From positions 787,501 to 851,500 of the forward strand of contig JAMZNZ010000002.1 of assembly GCA_024178355.1 (NCBI GenBank): a stretch of DNA of 64,000 nucleotides. Direction: 5' to 3'. Source of the DNA: Maricaulaceae bacterium EIL42A08. GTDB lineage: Bacteria > Pseudomonadota > Alphaproteobacteria > Caulobacterales > Maricaulaceae. The notes beneath the pieces are model-generated. The model was not told the origin of the DNA. It saw only the letters and a list, made by a program, of their open reading frames with translations, and made no database searches. The translations under genes were made by a program, and so were the position numbers. Every line of letters starts with the position of its first letter. Positions within the stretch are counted from its first letter, which is position 1. This document shows positions 1-19,273 of the stretch, piece by piece.

Positions 1-30
1 CTGCTCATCTTTCTTAAGAGTCTGAGTCAC
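1..30 (-). CDS. rplV: 50S ribosomal protein L22 (5' end only)
   Basis: A GTG at 30..28 opens a frame that reads MTQTLKKDEQ and runs off the window start. It lies 3 bases after the rpsS stop codon. An AGAGGAAG Shine-Dalgarno inside the last codons of rpsS sits at suitable distance. In the S10 operon rplV normally follows rpsS, so position, ribosome binding site and open frame agree. Only ten codons are visible, so the identity rests on gene order and not on sequence similarity. Confidence 0.55.
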   Translation of the reverse strand, partial: MTQTLKKDEQ

Positions 31-33
31 GGC

Positions 34-312
34 CTACTTCCTCTTGGCTTTCTTGTCCGCCGCGTGACCGTAATAGGTGCGCGTAGGAGCAAATTCGCCG
101 AGCTTGTGGCCGACCATGTCTTCGGTCACAAGCACCGGAATGAACTTGTTGCCGTTATGGACCTGAAAAGTCAGGCCAATAAACTGCGGCATGATGGTTG
201 AGCGACGCGACCAGGTCTTGATGGCCTGCTTGCGCCCACCTTCGTGTGCCGCTTCGGCTTTCTTCAGGAGGTATCCGTCTACAAACGGACCTTTCCAGAC
301 AGAACGTGGCAT
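34..312 (-). CDS. rpsS: 30S ribosomal protein S19
   Basis: This 92-residue protein matches S19, which binds the head of the 30S subunit together with S13. It begins [20 protein letters not shown] and ends in a lysine-rich tail (AADKKAKRK), both typical. The length equals the family norm of about 92. An open frame extends 35 codons further upstream into rplB, but the ATG at 312 gives the conserved start. It follows rplB by 11 bases and precedes rplV, the standard S10-operon order. The stop is TAG. Confidence 0.97.
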   Translation of the reverse strand: MPRSVWKGPFVDGYLLKKAEAAHEGGRKQAIKTWSRRSTIMPQFIGLTFQVHNGNKFIPVLVTEDMVGHKLGEFAPTRTYYGHAADKKAKRK

Positions 313-323
313 AGGGCCGTCCC

Positions 324-1160
324 TTAGCGTTTCTTGCGCTCGTGGCGCGAGCGAATGATGAACTGATCGGTCTTCTTGTTGGAGCGCGTACGACGACCTT
401 TGGTCGGCTTGCCCCAAGGCGTGACCGGGTGACGGCCGCCCGAGGTGCGGCCTTCGCCGCCGCCGTGCGGGTGATCGACCGGGTTCATGGCAACACCGCG
501 AACCGCCGGGCGCTTGCCCATATGGCGGCTACGGCCAGCCTTGCCGAGATTGATGTTCAGGTGGTCCGGATTGGACACAGCACCCACGGTCGCCAGGCAA
601 TCCTGGTGAACCATGCGCAGCTCGCCGCTACCCAGACGAACCTGAGCATAACCACTGTCGCGACCCACCAGCTGGGCGTAGGCCCCAGCAGAGCGAGCCA
701 TCTGACCACCCTTCATCGGCTTAAGTTCGATGTTGTGGATGATCGTACCGACCGGCATGTTCTTCAGCGGCATCGCGTTGCCCGGCTTAACCTCAGCCTT
801 GTCGGAAGCAACAATTGTGTCGCCAACCGAAAGACGCTGCGGCGCCAGAATATAAGCGAGCTCGCCGTCCTCGTACTTCACCAGAGCGATGAAGGCCGTA
901 CGGTTCGGGTCGTACTCAAGGCGCTCAACCGTCGCCGGCACGTCGAACTTGCGACGCTTGAAGTCGATCTGACGATATAGGCGCTTTGCACCACCGCCGC
1001 GACGACGCGCGGTGATACGACCAGTATTGTTCCGACCGCCCTTCTTGGTAAGACCCTCAACGAGAGTCTTCTCAGGGCGACCCTGGTGCAGATCGCTACG
1101 GTCGACCAGAACAAGCTGGCGGCGACCCGGCGATGTCGGCTTGAATGTCTTCAGAGCCAT
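324..1160 (-). CDS. rplB: 50S ribosomal protein L2
   Basis: This 278-residue protein is L2, a core 50S protein needed for subunit joining and peptidyl-transferase assembly. It begins [15 protein letters not shown]. The C-terminal third carries the family signature region with [11 protein letters not shown], which contains the conserved histidine, then a basic tail (HERKKR). The length is normal (about 275-280). It lies 24 bases after rplW and 11 bases before rpsS in the S10 operon. Confidence 0.98.
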   Translation of the reverse strand: MALKTFKPTSPGRRQLVLVDRSDLHQGRPEKTLVEGLTKKGGRNNTGRITARRRGGGAKRLYRQIDFKRRKFDVPATVERLEYDPNRTAFIALVKYEDGELAYILAPQRLSVGDTIVASDKAEVKPGNAMPLKNMPVGTIIHNIELKPMKGGQMARSAGAYAQLVGRDSGYAQVRLGSGELRMVHQDCLATVGAVSNPDHLNINLGKAGRSRHMGKRPAVRGVAMNPVDHPHGGGEGRTSGGRHPVTPWGKPTKGRRTRSNKKTDQFIIRSRHERKKR

Positions 1161-1184
1161 ATCTGAATTCCTCCTCGCGCGCCC

Positions 1185-1478
1185 TTAAAGGCCAGTCGTG
1201 ACGTCGATGGAGTGACCTTCTTCGAGGGTCACTACCGCCTTCTTGACGTCATCACGCTTGCCTTCGATGCCGCGGAAGCGCTTGGTCTTACCCTTCATAC
1301 GAAGGGTGTTCACGGCTTTCACCTTGACCTTGAACAGCTCTTCCACCGCCTCGGCGATGTCTTTCTTGGTTGCAGTCAGCGGAACGCGGAACACCACCTT
1401 GTTCTCCTCAGAGAGAAGCGTGGACTTTTCCGTGATCACCGGAGCAACCAGCGTATCGTAGTGTTTCGGCGCGGGCAT
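1185..1478 (-). CDS. rplW: 50S ribosomal protein L23
   Basis: This 97-residue protein is L23, which sits at the exit of the peptide tunnel and docks trigger factor and SRP. It begins [19 protein letters not shown] and contains the family segment [15 protein letters not shown]. Its ATG overlaps the rplD stop by one base (TAATG arrangement), which implies translational coupling. The length is normal. Confidence 0.97.
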   Translation of the reverse strand: MPAPKHYDTLVAPVITEKSTLLSEENKVVFRVPLTATKKDIAEAVEELFKVKVKAVNTLRMKGKTKRFRGIEGKRDDVKKAVVTLEEGHSIDVTTGL

Positions 1479-2116
1479 TACGCGGCCTCCTGCGCGGTGA
1501 AGCGCTCGTTGATCTTCTCAACAGCTGCCTTGGTGAGCACCAGAGTGTCACGGCGCAGCACGTCGTAAACATTCAGGCCCTGAGCCGGAAGCACGTCGAC
1601 CAGCGGGATGTTGCGAGCAGCGCGAGCAAAGTTCTCGTCCAGCGTCTCACCATCGATGATCAGAGCATTGGCAACGCCAAGCTTGCTGAGATTGTCAGAC
1701 AGTGCCTTGGTCTTCGGAGCATCCAGGCGCGCTTCATCAAGGATGATGAGCTGCTTGGACCCCGCCTTGGACGACAGGGCATGCTTGAGAGCCAGAGCGC
1801 GAACCTTCTTGGGAAGGTCGGTAGCATGGCTGCGCACGCGCGGGCCATGAGCAACACCGCCCCCCACGAAGATCGGCGCAGACCGCGCACCGTGGCGAGC
1901 GCCGCCGGTACCCTTCTGGCGATACATCTTCTTCTTGGTGCGCTTGATCTCACTGCGCTCTTTGGTCTTGTGTGTGCCGGCCTGACGGCGCGACAGCTGC
2001 CACTTGACGCAGCGCTGGAGAATGTCGGCGCGGATCTCTTCGATGCCGAACACAGCATCATCGAGATCAATCGAGCCAGCCTTGCCAGCGTCAAGTTTGA
2101 CGACGTCGATCTTCAT
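1478..2116 (-). CDS. rplD: 50S ribosomal protein L4
   Basis: This 212-residue protein is L4, an early assembly protein of the 50S subunit. Its long basic loop (residues about 55-100, with [13 protein letters not shown] and HGPRVR) lines the exit tunnel. In enterobacteria L4 also represses its own operon; whether that happens here cannot be read from the sequence. It overlaps rplC and rplW by one base each (TAATG junctions), so the three genes are probably translationally coupled. Confidence 0.97.
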   Translation of the reverse strand: MKIDVVKLDAGKAGSIDLDDAVFGIEEIRADILQRCVKWQLSRRQAGTHKTKERSEIKRTKKKMYRQKGTGGARHGARSAPIFVGGGVAHGPRVRSHATDLPKKVRALALKHALSSKAGSKQLIILDEARLDAPKTKALSDNLSKLGVANALIIDGETLDENFARAARNIPLVDVLPAQGLNVYDVLRRDTLVLTKAAVEKINERFTAQEAA

Positions 2117-2895
2117 TATTCCTTCGCCCCTTCATCCTGGGCCTCAGCCGGAGCTTCAGCAGCAGGCGCTTCATCGGCCGGAGCCTCGGCTTCCGGTGCA
2201 GCCGCTTCAATCAGCTTTGCCGGATACGGCAGATCGTCTGCCTTGACGCCTTTGACAGCGTCACGGACTTCGACCCAACCACCAGCAGCGCCCGGAATGG
2301 CACCCTTGACCCAAACCAGACCGCGCTCTTCGTCCACGCGGACAATCTCGAGGCCCTGGACGGTCACGCGCTCAGAGCCGAGATGGCCAGCCATCTTCTT
2401 GCCCTTGAACACCTTGCCCGGATCCTGACACTGACCGGTCGAACCGTGGGAACGGTGAGAGATAGACACGCCGTGCGTGGCGCGCAGACCGCCGAAGTTC
2501 CAACGCTTCATCGCACCGGCAAATCCTTTACCGATGGACGTGCCAGCAACATCGACGCACTGACCCGGCGTGAAGTGCTCCGCCGAAAGAGCCGCGCCCG
2601 GCTCCAGAAGCGCATCTTCACTTACACGGAACTCGACCAGCTTGCGCTTGGGCTCAACAGACGCCTTCGCGAAGTGCCCGCGCATCGCCTTGGTGGTGCG
2701 CTTGGCTTTGGCTGCACCAGCACCGAGCTGAACAGCCGAATAGCCGTCACGCTCAACAGTGCGCTGCGCAACGACCTGCAGGCCGTCGAGTGAGAGAACA
2801 GTCACAGGCACGTGGTTGCCATCTTCAGAGAAGACACGCGTCATGCCCATCTTTTTGGCCAGAAGGCCCGTGCGAAGCTTTTCAGCCTGGCTCAT
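2116..2895 (-). CDS. rplC: 50S ribosomal protein L3 with acidic tail
   Basis: This 259-residue protein is L3, an early-assembling 50S protein. The core carries the conserved loop [23 protein letters not shown] with the glutamine that PrmB methylates in other bacteria. The last 30 or so residues form an Ala/Glu/Pro-rich acidic extension (…[17 protein letters not shown]) beyond the usual core of about 210 residues; extended L3 proteins are common in alphaproteobacteria. It follows rpsJ by 3 bases and overlaps rplD by one base. Confidence 0.97.
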   Translation of the reverse strand: MSQAEKLRTGLLAKKMGMTRVFSEDGNHVPVTVLSLDGLQVVAQRTVERDGYSAVQLGAGAAKAKRTTKAMRGHFAKASVEPKRKLVEFRVSEDALLEPGAALSAEHFTPGQCVDVAGTSIGKGFAGAMKRWNFGGLRATHGVSISHRSHGSTGQCQDPGKVFKGKKMAGHLGSERVTVQGLEIVRVDEERGLVWVKGAIPGAAGGWVEVRDAVKGVKADDLPYPAKLIEAAAPEAEAPADEAPAAEAPAEAQDEGAKE

Positions 2896-2898
2896 GGC

Positions 2899-3213
2899 TT
2901 ACGCTCCCAGCTTGATCTCGACATCCACACCAGCAGACAGGTCGAGCTTCATGAGCGCGTCCACGGTCTGCGGGGTAGGATCAACGATGTCCAGCATCCG
3001 CTTGTGAGTGCGGATCTCGAACTGCTCGCGAGACTTCTTGTCGATGTGCGGACCGCGAAGCACGGTGAAGCGCTCCAGGCGAGTCGGCAGCGGAATGGGG
3101 CCGCGCACGTTTGCGCCGGTACGCTTTGCCGTAGACACGATCTCGCTTGCGGACGTGTCCAGCACGCGGTGATCGAAGGCCTTCAGGCGGATTCTGATAT
3201 TTTGTTGCGCCAT
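2899..3213 (-). CDS. rpsJ: 30S ribosomal protein S10 (NusE)
   Basis: This 104-residue protein is S10, a 30S head protein that also acts as NusE in antitermination complexes. It begins [19 protein letters not shown] and contains [19 protein letters not shown] and the C-terminal [10 protein letters not shown] segment. A longer frame starts 21 codons upstream, but the ATG at 3213 matches the family start and normal length (102-104). It is the first gene of the S10 operon, with its own promoter upstream. Confidence 0.97.
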   Translation of the reverse strand: MAQQNIRIRLKAFDHRVLDTSASEIVSTAKRTGANVRGPIPLPTRLERFTVLRGPHIDKKSREQFEIRTHKRMLDIVDPTPQTVDALMKLDLSAGVDVEIKLGA

Positions 3214-3346
3214 GGTCAGGTCCCAACATGCACAAGAGCCGAACCACGGAAGCGGGATGCCCCGGGCAGCTCTCATAATTCAAATTGTGTTCGCTACAGG
3301 GAACTGCGTTTGCCCGAGGGCACAGCCAGTCCTCTAGAGGGCGTGT

Positions 3347-3375
3347 GCAATACGCTGTCAGAAGGCCTGCGTCAA
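3347..3375 (-). promoter_or_regulatory. Predicted sigma70 promoter of rpsJ (S10 operon)
   Basis: On the minus strand TTGACG (3375..3370) is followed after exactly 17 bases by TATTGC (3352..3347). This is a strong match to the housekeeping promoter pattern. It lies between the tufA terminator and rpsJ, so it would start the S10 operon with a leader of roughly 130 bases. No experiment is available; the call rests on motif and position. Confidence 0.7.
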
Positions 3376-3436
3376 CAGTTTGTCACGCAATAAACCCATT
3401 GATTCAGCGCGGGGCACAGCACCCCTCACTAAATGG

Positions 3437-3474
3437 CAAAACGCCCCGCAGCCATGGGGCCACGGGGCGTCTTG
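3437..3474 (-). terminator. Intrinsic terminator after tufA
   Basis: Inverted arms ACGCCCCG (3441-3448) and CGGGGCGT (3463-3470) form a GC-rich hairpin. On the minus strand it is followed by TTTT. It ends the str operon between tufA and the rpsJ promoter. The same hairpin, base for base, follows the second tuf gene. Confidence 0.88.
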
Positions 3475-3509
3475 TTTGATCGTCTTGGTGTGACGTCAGA
3501 TCAGGTCGA

Positions 3510-4685
3510 TTACTCGATGATCTTGGACACAACACCAGCGCCGACGGTGCGGCCACCTTCGCGAATCGCGAAGCGCAGCTTTTCTTCCATCGCGATCGGC
3601 GTGATCAGCTCGACATTCACTTCAACATTGTCGCCCGGCATGACCATCTCGGTGCCCTCTTTCAGGGTCACAACACCGGTCACGTCCGTCGTACGGAAGT
3701 AGAATTGCGGGCGGTAGTTGGTGAAGAACGGGGTGTGACGACCACCCTCTTCCTTGGTCAGGATGTAGGCCTCAGCCTCGAACTTCGAGTGCGGAGTGAT
3801 CGAGCCCGGCTTGGCCAGAACCTGACCACGCTCAACGCCCTCACGGTCGATACCGCGAAGCAGAACACCCACGTTGTCGCCAGCCTGGCCCTGGTCCAGA
3901 AGCTTGCGGAACATCTCAACGCCCGTACAGGTCGTCTTCACGGTGTCGCGGATACCCACGATCTCAATCTCTTCACCGACCTTCACAACGCCGCGCTCAA
4001 CACGACCCGTAACCACGGTACCGCGGCCAGAGATCGAGAACACGTCTTCGATCGGCATCAGGAAGTCCTGATCAATCGGACGCTCAGGCGTCGGGATGAA
4101 GTCATCCACAGCCGCCATCAGTTCCTTGATCTTCTCTTCGCCGATCTCAGGGTCACGGCCTTCCATCGCGGCCAGAGCCGAACCGGCAACGATCGGAATA
4201 TCGTCACCCGGGAAGTCGTAGGAAGACAGAAGCTCGCGAACTTCCATCTCCACCAGCTCCAGAAGCTCTTCGTCGTCGACCTGGTCAACCTTGTTCAGGA
4301 ACACAACCAGGGCCGGAACGCCAACCTGGCGAGCCAGCAGAATGTGCTCACGCGTCTGCGGCATCGGGCCGTCAGCTGCGTTCACAACCAGAATCGCGCC
4401 GTCCATCTGGGCCGCACCGGTGATCATGTTCTTCACATAGTCAGCGTGACCCGGGCAGTCGACGTGCGCGTAGTGACGGTTCTCCGTCTCATACTCAACG
4501 TGTGCCGTCGAAATCGTGATGCCGCGGGCTTTCTCTTCCGGGGCACCGTCAATCTGATCATAGGCACGGAAATCACCAAAATACTTGGTGATCGCTGCCG
4601 TCAGAGTCGTCTTGCCGTGGTCAACGTGACCAATCGTGCCGATGTTGGCATGGTCTTTTGTACGCTCAAACTTTTCCTTGGCCAT
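3510..4685 (-). CDS. tuf: Elongation factor Tu (copy A)
   Basis: This 391-residue GTPase delivers aminoacyl-tRNA to the ribosomal A site. It shows the P-loop GHVDHGKTT (about 18-26), DCPGH (about 80-84), NKVDQ (a normal NKxD variant) and the C-terminal beta-barrel domains ending in VVSKIIE. It is last in the str operon (rpsL-rpsG-fusA-tuf), separated from fusA by an 80-base spacer with a perfect hairpin. A second copy at 23903-25078 encodes the same protein. I found only three base differences over the shared 1,250 bp, which points to gene conversion. Confidence 0.98.
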   Translation of the reverse strand: MAKEKFERTKDHANIGTIGHVDHGKTTLTAAITKYFGDFRAYDQIDGAPEEKARGITISTAHVEYETENRHYAHVDCPGHADYVKNMITGAAQMDGAILVVNAADGPMPQTREHILLARQVGVPALVVFLNKVDQVDDEELLELVEMEVRELLSSYDFPGDDIPIVAGSALAAMEGRDPEIGEEKIKELMAAVDDFIPTPERPIDQDFLMPIEDVFSISGRGTVVTGRVERGVVKVGEEIEIVGIRDTVKTTCTGVEMFRKLLDQGQAGDNVGVLLRGIDREGVERGQVLAKPGSITPHSKFEAEAYILTKEEGGRHTPFFTNYRPQFYFRTTDVTGVVTLKEGTEMVMPGDNVEVNVELITPIAMEEKLRFAIREGGRTVGAGVVSKIIE

Positions 4686-4705
4686 CTTCTTGTCCTGTCT
4701 GTCTG

Positions 4706-4735
4706 GCGACCGCGCTGATTATTCAGCGCGGTCGC
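4706..4735 (-). promoter_or_regulatory. Perfect hairpin in the fusA-tuf spacer
   Basis: GCGACCGCGCTGA (4706-4718) and TCAGCGCGGTCGC (4723-4735) form a perfect 13-bp stem with a 4-base loop. On the transcribed (minus) strand no T-run follows, so it is unlikely to be a simple terminator. A role in mRNA processing, stability or differential expression of tuf is an inference from its position. Confidence 0.6.
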
Positions 4736-4765
4736 AAAAGAGTTGTTTCTTCGAGCTAAAACGGA

Positions 4766-6841
<2,076 letters not shown>

Positions 6842-6878
6842 GGGGAGGTCCTTTTAGGAGCAGGTGGTCGTTAAGCTG

Positions 6879-7349
6879 TTACCAGCGGTAATGGGCAAAG
6901 GCGCGGTTCGCCTCAGCCATCTTGTGGGTGTCTTCACGCTTCTTCACCGACGAGCCGCGGTTCGCAGCAGCGTCCATGAGTTCAGCAGCCAGACGCTCAC
7001 GCATGGTGTTTTCGTTGCGATTGCGCGCAGCAGCAGCCAGCCAGCGAATAGCCAGCGCCTTACGGCGGTCAGGGCGAACCTCGACCGGCACCTGGTAGGT
7101 AGCACCACCCACGCGGCGCGAGCGCACTTCGATTTCCGGCGATACGTTCTGAAGCGCATCGTGGAAAACACTGACCGGCTCACGCTTGAGCTTGTCTTCT
7201 ACAATATCGAGAGCACCGTAGATAATGCGCTCGGCAACCGACTTCTTACCGTCAAGCATGATGTAGTTCATGAACTTGGTAAGATCGCGATCGTGATATT
7301 TCGCATCAGGCAGAATTTCGCGTTTTTCAGCGCGGTGACGACGTGACAT
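6879..7349 (-). CDS. rpsG: 30S ribosomal protein S7
   Basis: This 156-residue protein is S7, the primary binder of the 16S rRNA 3' major domain. It begins [15 protein letters not shown] and contains [11 protein letters not shown] and [10 protein letters not shown], both family signatures. The length is normal. It sits 12 bases after rpsL and 37 before fusA. In enterobacteria S7 represses the str operon; nothing here shows whether that holds. Confidence 0.98.
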   Translation of the reverse strand: MSRRHRAEKREILPDAKYHDRDLTKFMNYIMLDGKKSVAERIIYGALDIVEDKLKREPVSVFHDALQNVSPEIEVRSRRVGGATYQVPVEVRPDRRKALAIRWLAAAARNRNENTMRERLAAELMDAAANRGSSVKKREDTHKMAEANRAFAHYRW

Positions 7350-7361
7350 GTGCGCCTCTCC

Positions 7362-7733
7362 TTATTTCGGACGCTTGGCGCCGTACTTCGAACGGCGCTG
7401 GCGACGGTCTTTGACGCCCTGGGTATCCAGAACGCCGCGCAGAATGTGATAGCGAACACCGGGAAGGTCTTTCACACGGCCACCGCGGATAAGCACCACA
7501 GAGTGCTCCTGCAGGTTATGGCCTTCACCCGGAATGTAGCTCACCACTTCGTAGCCATTGGTGAGACGCACCTTGGCAACTTTACGAAGCGCCGAGTTCG
7601 GCTTCTTCGGGGTGGTGGTGTAAACGCGCGTGCAGACGCCGCGACGCTGAGGGCAAGCTTGCAGGGCCGGCACTTTATTGCGCTTCGGCTTGTCCTGACG
7701 CGGCTTGCGGATGAGCTGGTTAACTGTAGGCAT
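7362..7733 (-). CDS. rpsL: 30S ribosomal protein S12
   Basis: This 123-residue protein is S12, the decoding-centre protein. It begins [12 protein letters not shown] and contains [12 protein letters not shown] with lysine 43 and [13 protein letters not shown] with lysine 88 and aspartate 89. These are the usual residues at the classic streptomycin-resistance positions, so the allele looks wild type. It is the first gene of the str operon, with a leader of about 200 bases. Confidence 0.98.
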   Translation of the reverse strand: MPTVNQLIRKPRQDKPKRNKVPALQACPQRRGVCTRVYTTTPKKPNSALRKVAKVRLTNGYEVVSYIPGEGHNLQEHSVVLIRGGRVKDLPGVRYHILRGVLDTQGVKDRRQRRSKYGAKRPK

Positions 7734-7940
7734 TAGGGCCCTTATCCGTTCTTGTTCCCGACGCGTTGTTCAAAACCGCGCAAACGCACCATGACGGTGC
7801 CATGCGCGAAAGCCGCCCGAAGCCCACGGCAGAACCGCGAAAGCCTCCGAACGGACGAGTTCATTGTGTTTCACTATCCCGGGCGACGTTTAGCGCGCTT
7901 TACGCCACGCTACGGCTCACCCCCCGGAAATCGAGCGCGG

Positions 7941-7969
7941 AACATATGCATGCCTTCGCGCCCCGTCAA
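7941..7969 (-). promoter_or_regulatory. Predicted sigma70 promoter of the str operon (rpsL)
   Basis: On the minus strand TTGACG (7969..7964) is followed after 17 bases by TATGTT (7946..7941). It lies about 210 bases upstream of rpsL and just downstream of the rpoC terminator, so it should start rpsL-rpsG-fusA-tuf. The -35 element is the same as the one at rpsJ. The rest of the 7734-8075 gap shows no gene. Confidence 0.7.
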
Positions 7970-8002
7970 GCTTTGCTAGCGGCGAAATTTATACCGCTGA
8001 AT

Positions 8003-8041
8003 TAAAAGAAAAACGCCCACCGGAAATCTCCGGAGGGCGCT
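8003..8041 (-). terminator. Intrinsic terminator after rpoC
   Basis: On the minus strand GCGCCC-T-CCGGA pairs with TCCGG-T-GGGCG around a short loop. It is followed directly by TTTTTCTTTT. It ends the rplKAJL-rpoBC transcription unit before the str promoter. Confidence 0.88.
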
Positions 8042-8075
8042 CTTCTGTTTCGACTCGGCAAAGCCGAATGAAAGC

Positions 8076-12299
<4,224 letters not shown>

Positions 12300-12402
12300 G
12301 GGTCCGTCTCCTTGACGGTGGCGGCGGCGGGTTCGGGGATCAAGGGGCCCCCTCGCCCGCTACCTATCAATCAGATTACGCGATGTTGGTTCTGTTTGAG
12401 GG

Positions 12403-16482
<4,080 letters not shown>

Positions 16483-16648
16483 TTTCGCTCCCTTCGCAGG
16501 TCATAGGACCTTGCGCTTGAAAATTGACGAGGCGGAAATGCCTCAAGGTCCGTCCCGAGAGGGGCTCAACCGACCGCACACAGACGTGTGTTTGCGGCTG
16601 AGGACCAGATACCACCGGGACGATGCGGTAGCTGGTTAGGCGGCAAAC

Positions 16649-16687
16649 GCCCGAACGGGCGCGCAGAAACCTGCACGCCCGCCGGGC
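16649..16687 (-). promoter_or_regulatory. Large GC-rich hairpin in the rplL-rpoB spacer
   Basis: GCCCGAACGGGCGCGCAG (16649-16666) can pair with CTGCACGCCCGCCGGGC (16671-16687) around an AAAC loop, with a few mismatches. On the minus strand only GTTT follows, so termination would be partial at best. Position between rplL and rpoB suggests an attenuator or RNA-processing site that keeps rpoBC below rplJL, as known in other bacteria; this is inference. Confidence 0.55.
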
Positions 16688-16700
16688 ATTTTAAATCGAC

Positions 16701-16721
16701 GGGCCGCACACCGTACGGCCC
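16701..16721 (-). promoter_or_regulatory. Small hairpin just after rplL
   Basis: GGGCCG (16701-16706) pairs with CGGCCC (16716-16721) around a 9-base loop, 5 bases past the rplL stop. It comes immediately before the larger hairpin at 16649-16687. There is no following T-run on the minus strand, so it probably protects or marks the rplL 3' end rather than ending transcription. Confidence 0.45.
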
Positions 16722-16726
16722 AGCGA

Positions 16727-17104
16727 TTACTTGAGCTCGACCTGGGCGCCAGCCTCTTCGAGCTTCTTCTTGATTTCCTCGGCCTCTGCCTTCGGAGCAG
16801 CTTCCTTGACGGCTTTGCCGCCAGCTTCCACCAGCTCTTTGGCTTCTTTCAGGCCCAGGCCCGTGATCGCACGAACTTCTTTGATCACGTTGATCTTCTT
16901 GTCGCCAGCAGAAACGAGGATGACATCGAAGTCGTCCTTCTCTTCTGCAGCACCGCCAGCGTCGCCGCCAGCAGCCGGGCCAGCCACTGCAACAGCTGCT
17001 GCAGCAGGCTTAATGCCCTTTTCTTCGAGAATGTCGTTCAGCTCTTTGGCTTCCAGAATGGTCAGGCCCAGGAGCTCTTCAGCAAGTTTGGCAACATCAG
17101 CCAT
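16727..17104 (-). CDS. rplL: 50S ribosomal protein L7/L12
   Basis: This 125-residue stalk protein recruits translational GTPases. It has an N-terminal dimerisation domain ([19 protein letters not shown]…), an Ala/Gly-rich hinge (about 35-55) and the conserved C-terminal domain with [20 protein letters not shown] and [12 protein letters not shown]. It lies 51 bases after rplJ. It is present in multiple copies per ribosome, which fits hairpins after it that may lower rpoBC expression. Confidence 0.98.
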   Translation of the reverse strand: MADVAKLAEELLGLTILEAKELNDILEEKGIKPAAAAVAVAGPAAGGDAGGAAEEKDDFDVILVSAGDKKINVIKEVRAITGLGLKEAKELVEAGGKAVKEAAPKAEAEEIKKKLEEAGAQVELK

Positions 17105-17155
17105 GGTTTTAGTTCCTTGATTTGGTCAGGGTATCGGTTCGATGCGGAGATAACG

Positions 17156-17671
17156 TCAGCTTGCGGCCTGTTCGCCGATGGTCTCGATCTGACCGGCGAG
17201 CGTGTTGCCCGGCGCGGTGATGCGAGACACGACTTCGCCAGCCTGGCCGAGCAGGCGGGCAACAACCGTGGCGATGAGCTCTTCGCGGGACGGCATCTTG
17301 GACAGAGCTTCAACGCCAGCAGCGTCGAACACTTCTTCATCCATGAAGCCGCCAACGATTTCGAACTTGTCATTCGATTTGGCGAACTCAACAGCAACCT
17401 TCGGCGCAGCGGTGAAGTCATCAGAGTAAGCGATGGCAATCGGACCTTCGAACATGTCCGAGGCACCAACACCCTTCTGATCCTTCAGTGCGAGCTTTGC
17501 GAGACGGTTACGGACGACTTTCAGCGTACCGCCCTGCTCACGAAGCTTGCCCCGCAGCGTGGTCATTTCCGCAACGGTCAAACCCGAATAGTTTGCGAGA
17601 ACGACAGCACCGGTGTTGGCGAACACATCCGCCAGCTCAGCGACAGCCGTTTCCTTCGTGGTACGATCCAT
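17156..17671 (-). CDS. rplJ: 50S ribosomal protein L10
   Basis: This 171-residue protein is L10, the base of the L7/L12 stalk. It begins MDRTTKETAVAELADVF and contains VLANYSGLTVAEMTTLRGKLR and VVRNRLAKLALK. An open frame continues 59 codons upstream, but the ATG at 17671 gives the family start and normal length (about 170). The 324-base gap between rplA and rplJ is the expected place for an L10-binding leader; I could not confirm its fold by eye. Confidence 0.97.
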   Translation of the reverse strand: MDRTTKETAVAELADVFANTGAVVLANYSGLTVAEMTTLRGKLREQGGTLKVVRNRLAKLALKDQKGVGASDMFEGPIAIAYSDDFTAAPKVAVEFAKSNDKFEIVGGFMDEEVFDAAGVEALSKMPSREELIATVVARLLGQAGEVVSRITAPGNTLAGQIETIGEQAAS

Positions 17672-17995
17672 TGCGGTCTCCCTAGATGGGCAGCCCCCTA
17701 TGGGCCACCCGCTCAAGTCGCCGCCAGACGACGCTGACCTGTTCATAGCCAGCGCTGCCGTGCGGCGCATTGGCCTGTCCCAGGGCTCGAACCGATCTCC
17801 AGCCACGCCAAACGACGCAATGGAAAATCGATTGTTGCTCTGTCTCACCCAGGGCCGGTTGAATTAAGACGCTGGCGAACCAGCACCCCCTGAGATCTCG
17901 GACAGGTGGACCAGATAGAGCAGCAAGCTACCCTCTCCAGTCCGAACCCGGTTGATGCGCAAAGCACCAACCGGAAACTCAAACGCGAAGCGCTG
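17672..17995 (-). other. rplA-rplJ intergenic leader
   Basis: This 324-base stretch separates rplA from rplJ and contains no convincing gene. In many bacteria the transcribed rplJ leader binds the L10-L12 complex for feedback control, and a promoter may also lie here. GC-rich potential stems are visible on the minus strand, but I cannot draw the consensus L10 kink-turn site with confidence. Confidence 0.4.
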
Positions 17996-18703
17996 TTACG
18001 CAGCTTCGGTCGTTGCCGCCTCGGCGACGTCAACCTTCACGCCCGGCCCCATGGTGGAGCTGATCGCGATGCGCTTCACAAACGTGCCTTTTGCACCGGT
18101 CGGCTTGGCTTTCACCAGAGCCGTCAGCAGCGCGCGCACATTTTCAACAAGCTGGGCTTCAGAGAAGCTCGCCTTGCCCACGCCAGCGTGGACAATGCCG
18201 TTCTTCTCAACGCGGAATTCGACCGCGCCACCCTTGGAGTTATCAACCGCGGTCTTTAAGTCCATGGTGACGGTGCCAACCTTCGGGTTCGGCATCATAC
18301 CACGCGGACCAAGGACCTTACCCAGACGGCCAACGAGTGGCATCATGTCCGGGGTCGCGATAACTTTGTCAAAGTCGATATTGCCAGCCTGGACCTTCTC
18401 AACGAGATCCTCAGCGCCGACCACGTCTGCACCAGCAGCCAGAGCTTCATCAGCCTTCGGCCCCTTGGCAAACACAGCCACGCGCACAGAACGGCCCGTA
18501 CCGTTCGGCAGGTTGGCAACACCGCGAACCATCTGATCAGCGTGACGCGGGTCAACACCCAGGTTCACAGCCACTTCGATGGTTTCGTCAAATTTCGCCT
18601 TCGCGCGCTCTTTGACCATCTTCACGGCGTCATCCACCGAATAGACAGCTTTCGGGTCGATACCCTCACGAGCCGCTGCGATACGCTTTGCAATCTTCGC
18701 CAT
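17996..18703 (-). CDS. rplA: 50S ribosomal protein L1
   Basis: This 235-residue protein is L1, which binds the mobile stalk of 23S rRNA and helps release E-site tRNA. It begins [16 protein letters not shown] and contains [14 protein letters not shown] and [11 protein letters not shown]. An open frame starts 7 codons earlier, but the ATG at 18703 gives the family start. It follows rplK by 4 bases. L1 autoregulates rplKA in enterobacteria; this is not shown here. Confidence 0.97.
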   Translation of the reverse strand: MAKIAKRIAAAREGIDPKAVYSVDDAVKMVKERAKAKFDETIEVAVNLGVDPRHADQMVRGVANLPNGTGRSVRVAVFAKGPKADEALAAGADVVGAEDLVEKVQAGNIDFDKVIATPDMMPLVGRLGKVLGPRGMMPNPKVGTVTMDLKTAVDNSKGGAVEFRVEKNGIVHAGVGKASFSEAQLVENVRALLTALVKAKPTGAKGTFVKRIAISSTMGPGVKVDVAEAATTEAA

Positions 18704-18707
18704 GGAC

Positions 18708-19139
18708 CTACTCCACCACTTCAAAGCCCATCGAGCGCGCAGAGCCCTCGATGATCTTGGTTGCCTGGTCGAGGTCGTTTGCCGACAGGTCGGCCATCTT
18801 GGCTTCGGCGATCTCGCGGCACTGAGCCTTGGTCACCTTGGCCACTGGAGCCGACTTACCAGCTTCACCCGAACCCTTCTGTACCTTCGCAGCCTTCTTC
18901 AGATAGAAGCTGGCCGGAGCGGTCTTGGTCACGAAGGTGAACGACTTGTCCTGATAGACCGTGATGGTGGTCGGGATCGGCATCCCTTTTTCCATCTCTT
19001 GGGTCTTGGCGTTGAACGCCTTACAGAATTCCATGATGTTCACGCCGCGCTGACCCAGAGCCGGCCCGATGGGCGGGCTTGGGTTCGCCGCGCCAGCGGG
19101 AACCTGCAGGTTGATATAACCCGCGATTTTCTTCGCCAT
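18708..19139 (-). CDS. rplK: 50S ribosomal protein L11
   Basis: This 143-residue protein is L11, part of the GTPase-associated centre and needed for RelA sensing. It begins [32 protein letters not shown], the thiostrepton-site segment, with proline-rich N-terminal domain and a C-terminal rRNA-binding domain. A good Shine-Dalgarno (AGGAGG) precedes the ATG. It lies 134 bases after nusG. Confidence 0.98.
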   Translation of the reverse strand: MAKKIAGYINLQVPAGAANPSPPIGPALGQRGVNIMEFCKAFNAKTQEMEKGMPIPTTITVYQDKSFTFVTKTAPASFYLKKAAKVQKGSGEAGKSAPVAKVTKAQCREIAEAKMADLSANDLDQATKIIEGSARSMGFEVVE

Positions 19140-19273
19140 ATCCCGTCCTCCTGTTCACGCCGCCGGCGAGGCGACGCGTGGATTTACCAGCGACCTATTC
19201 GCTGGCGTGGTGGGTGGCGCGGTGCGGGCCCGACATGGTCTTGGCCGAACCCTCCCGCACCGAAGTCACGGCA

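Noticed and set aside
4706-4735. fusA-tuf hairpin as an intrinsic terminator
   Set aside because: No T-run follows on the transcribed strand; the A-run lies on the wrong side.
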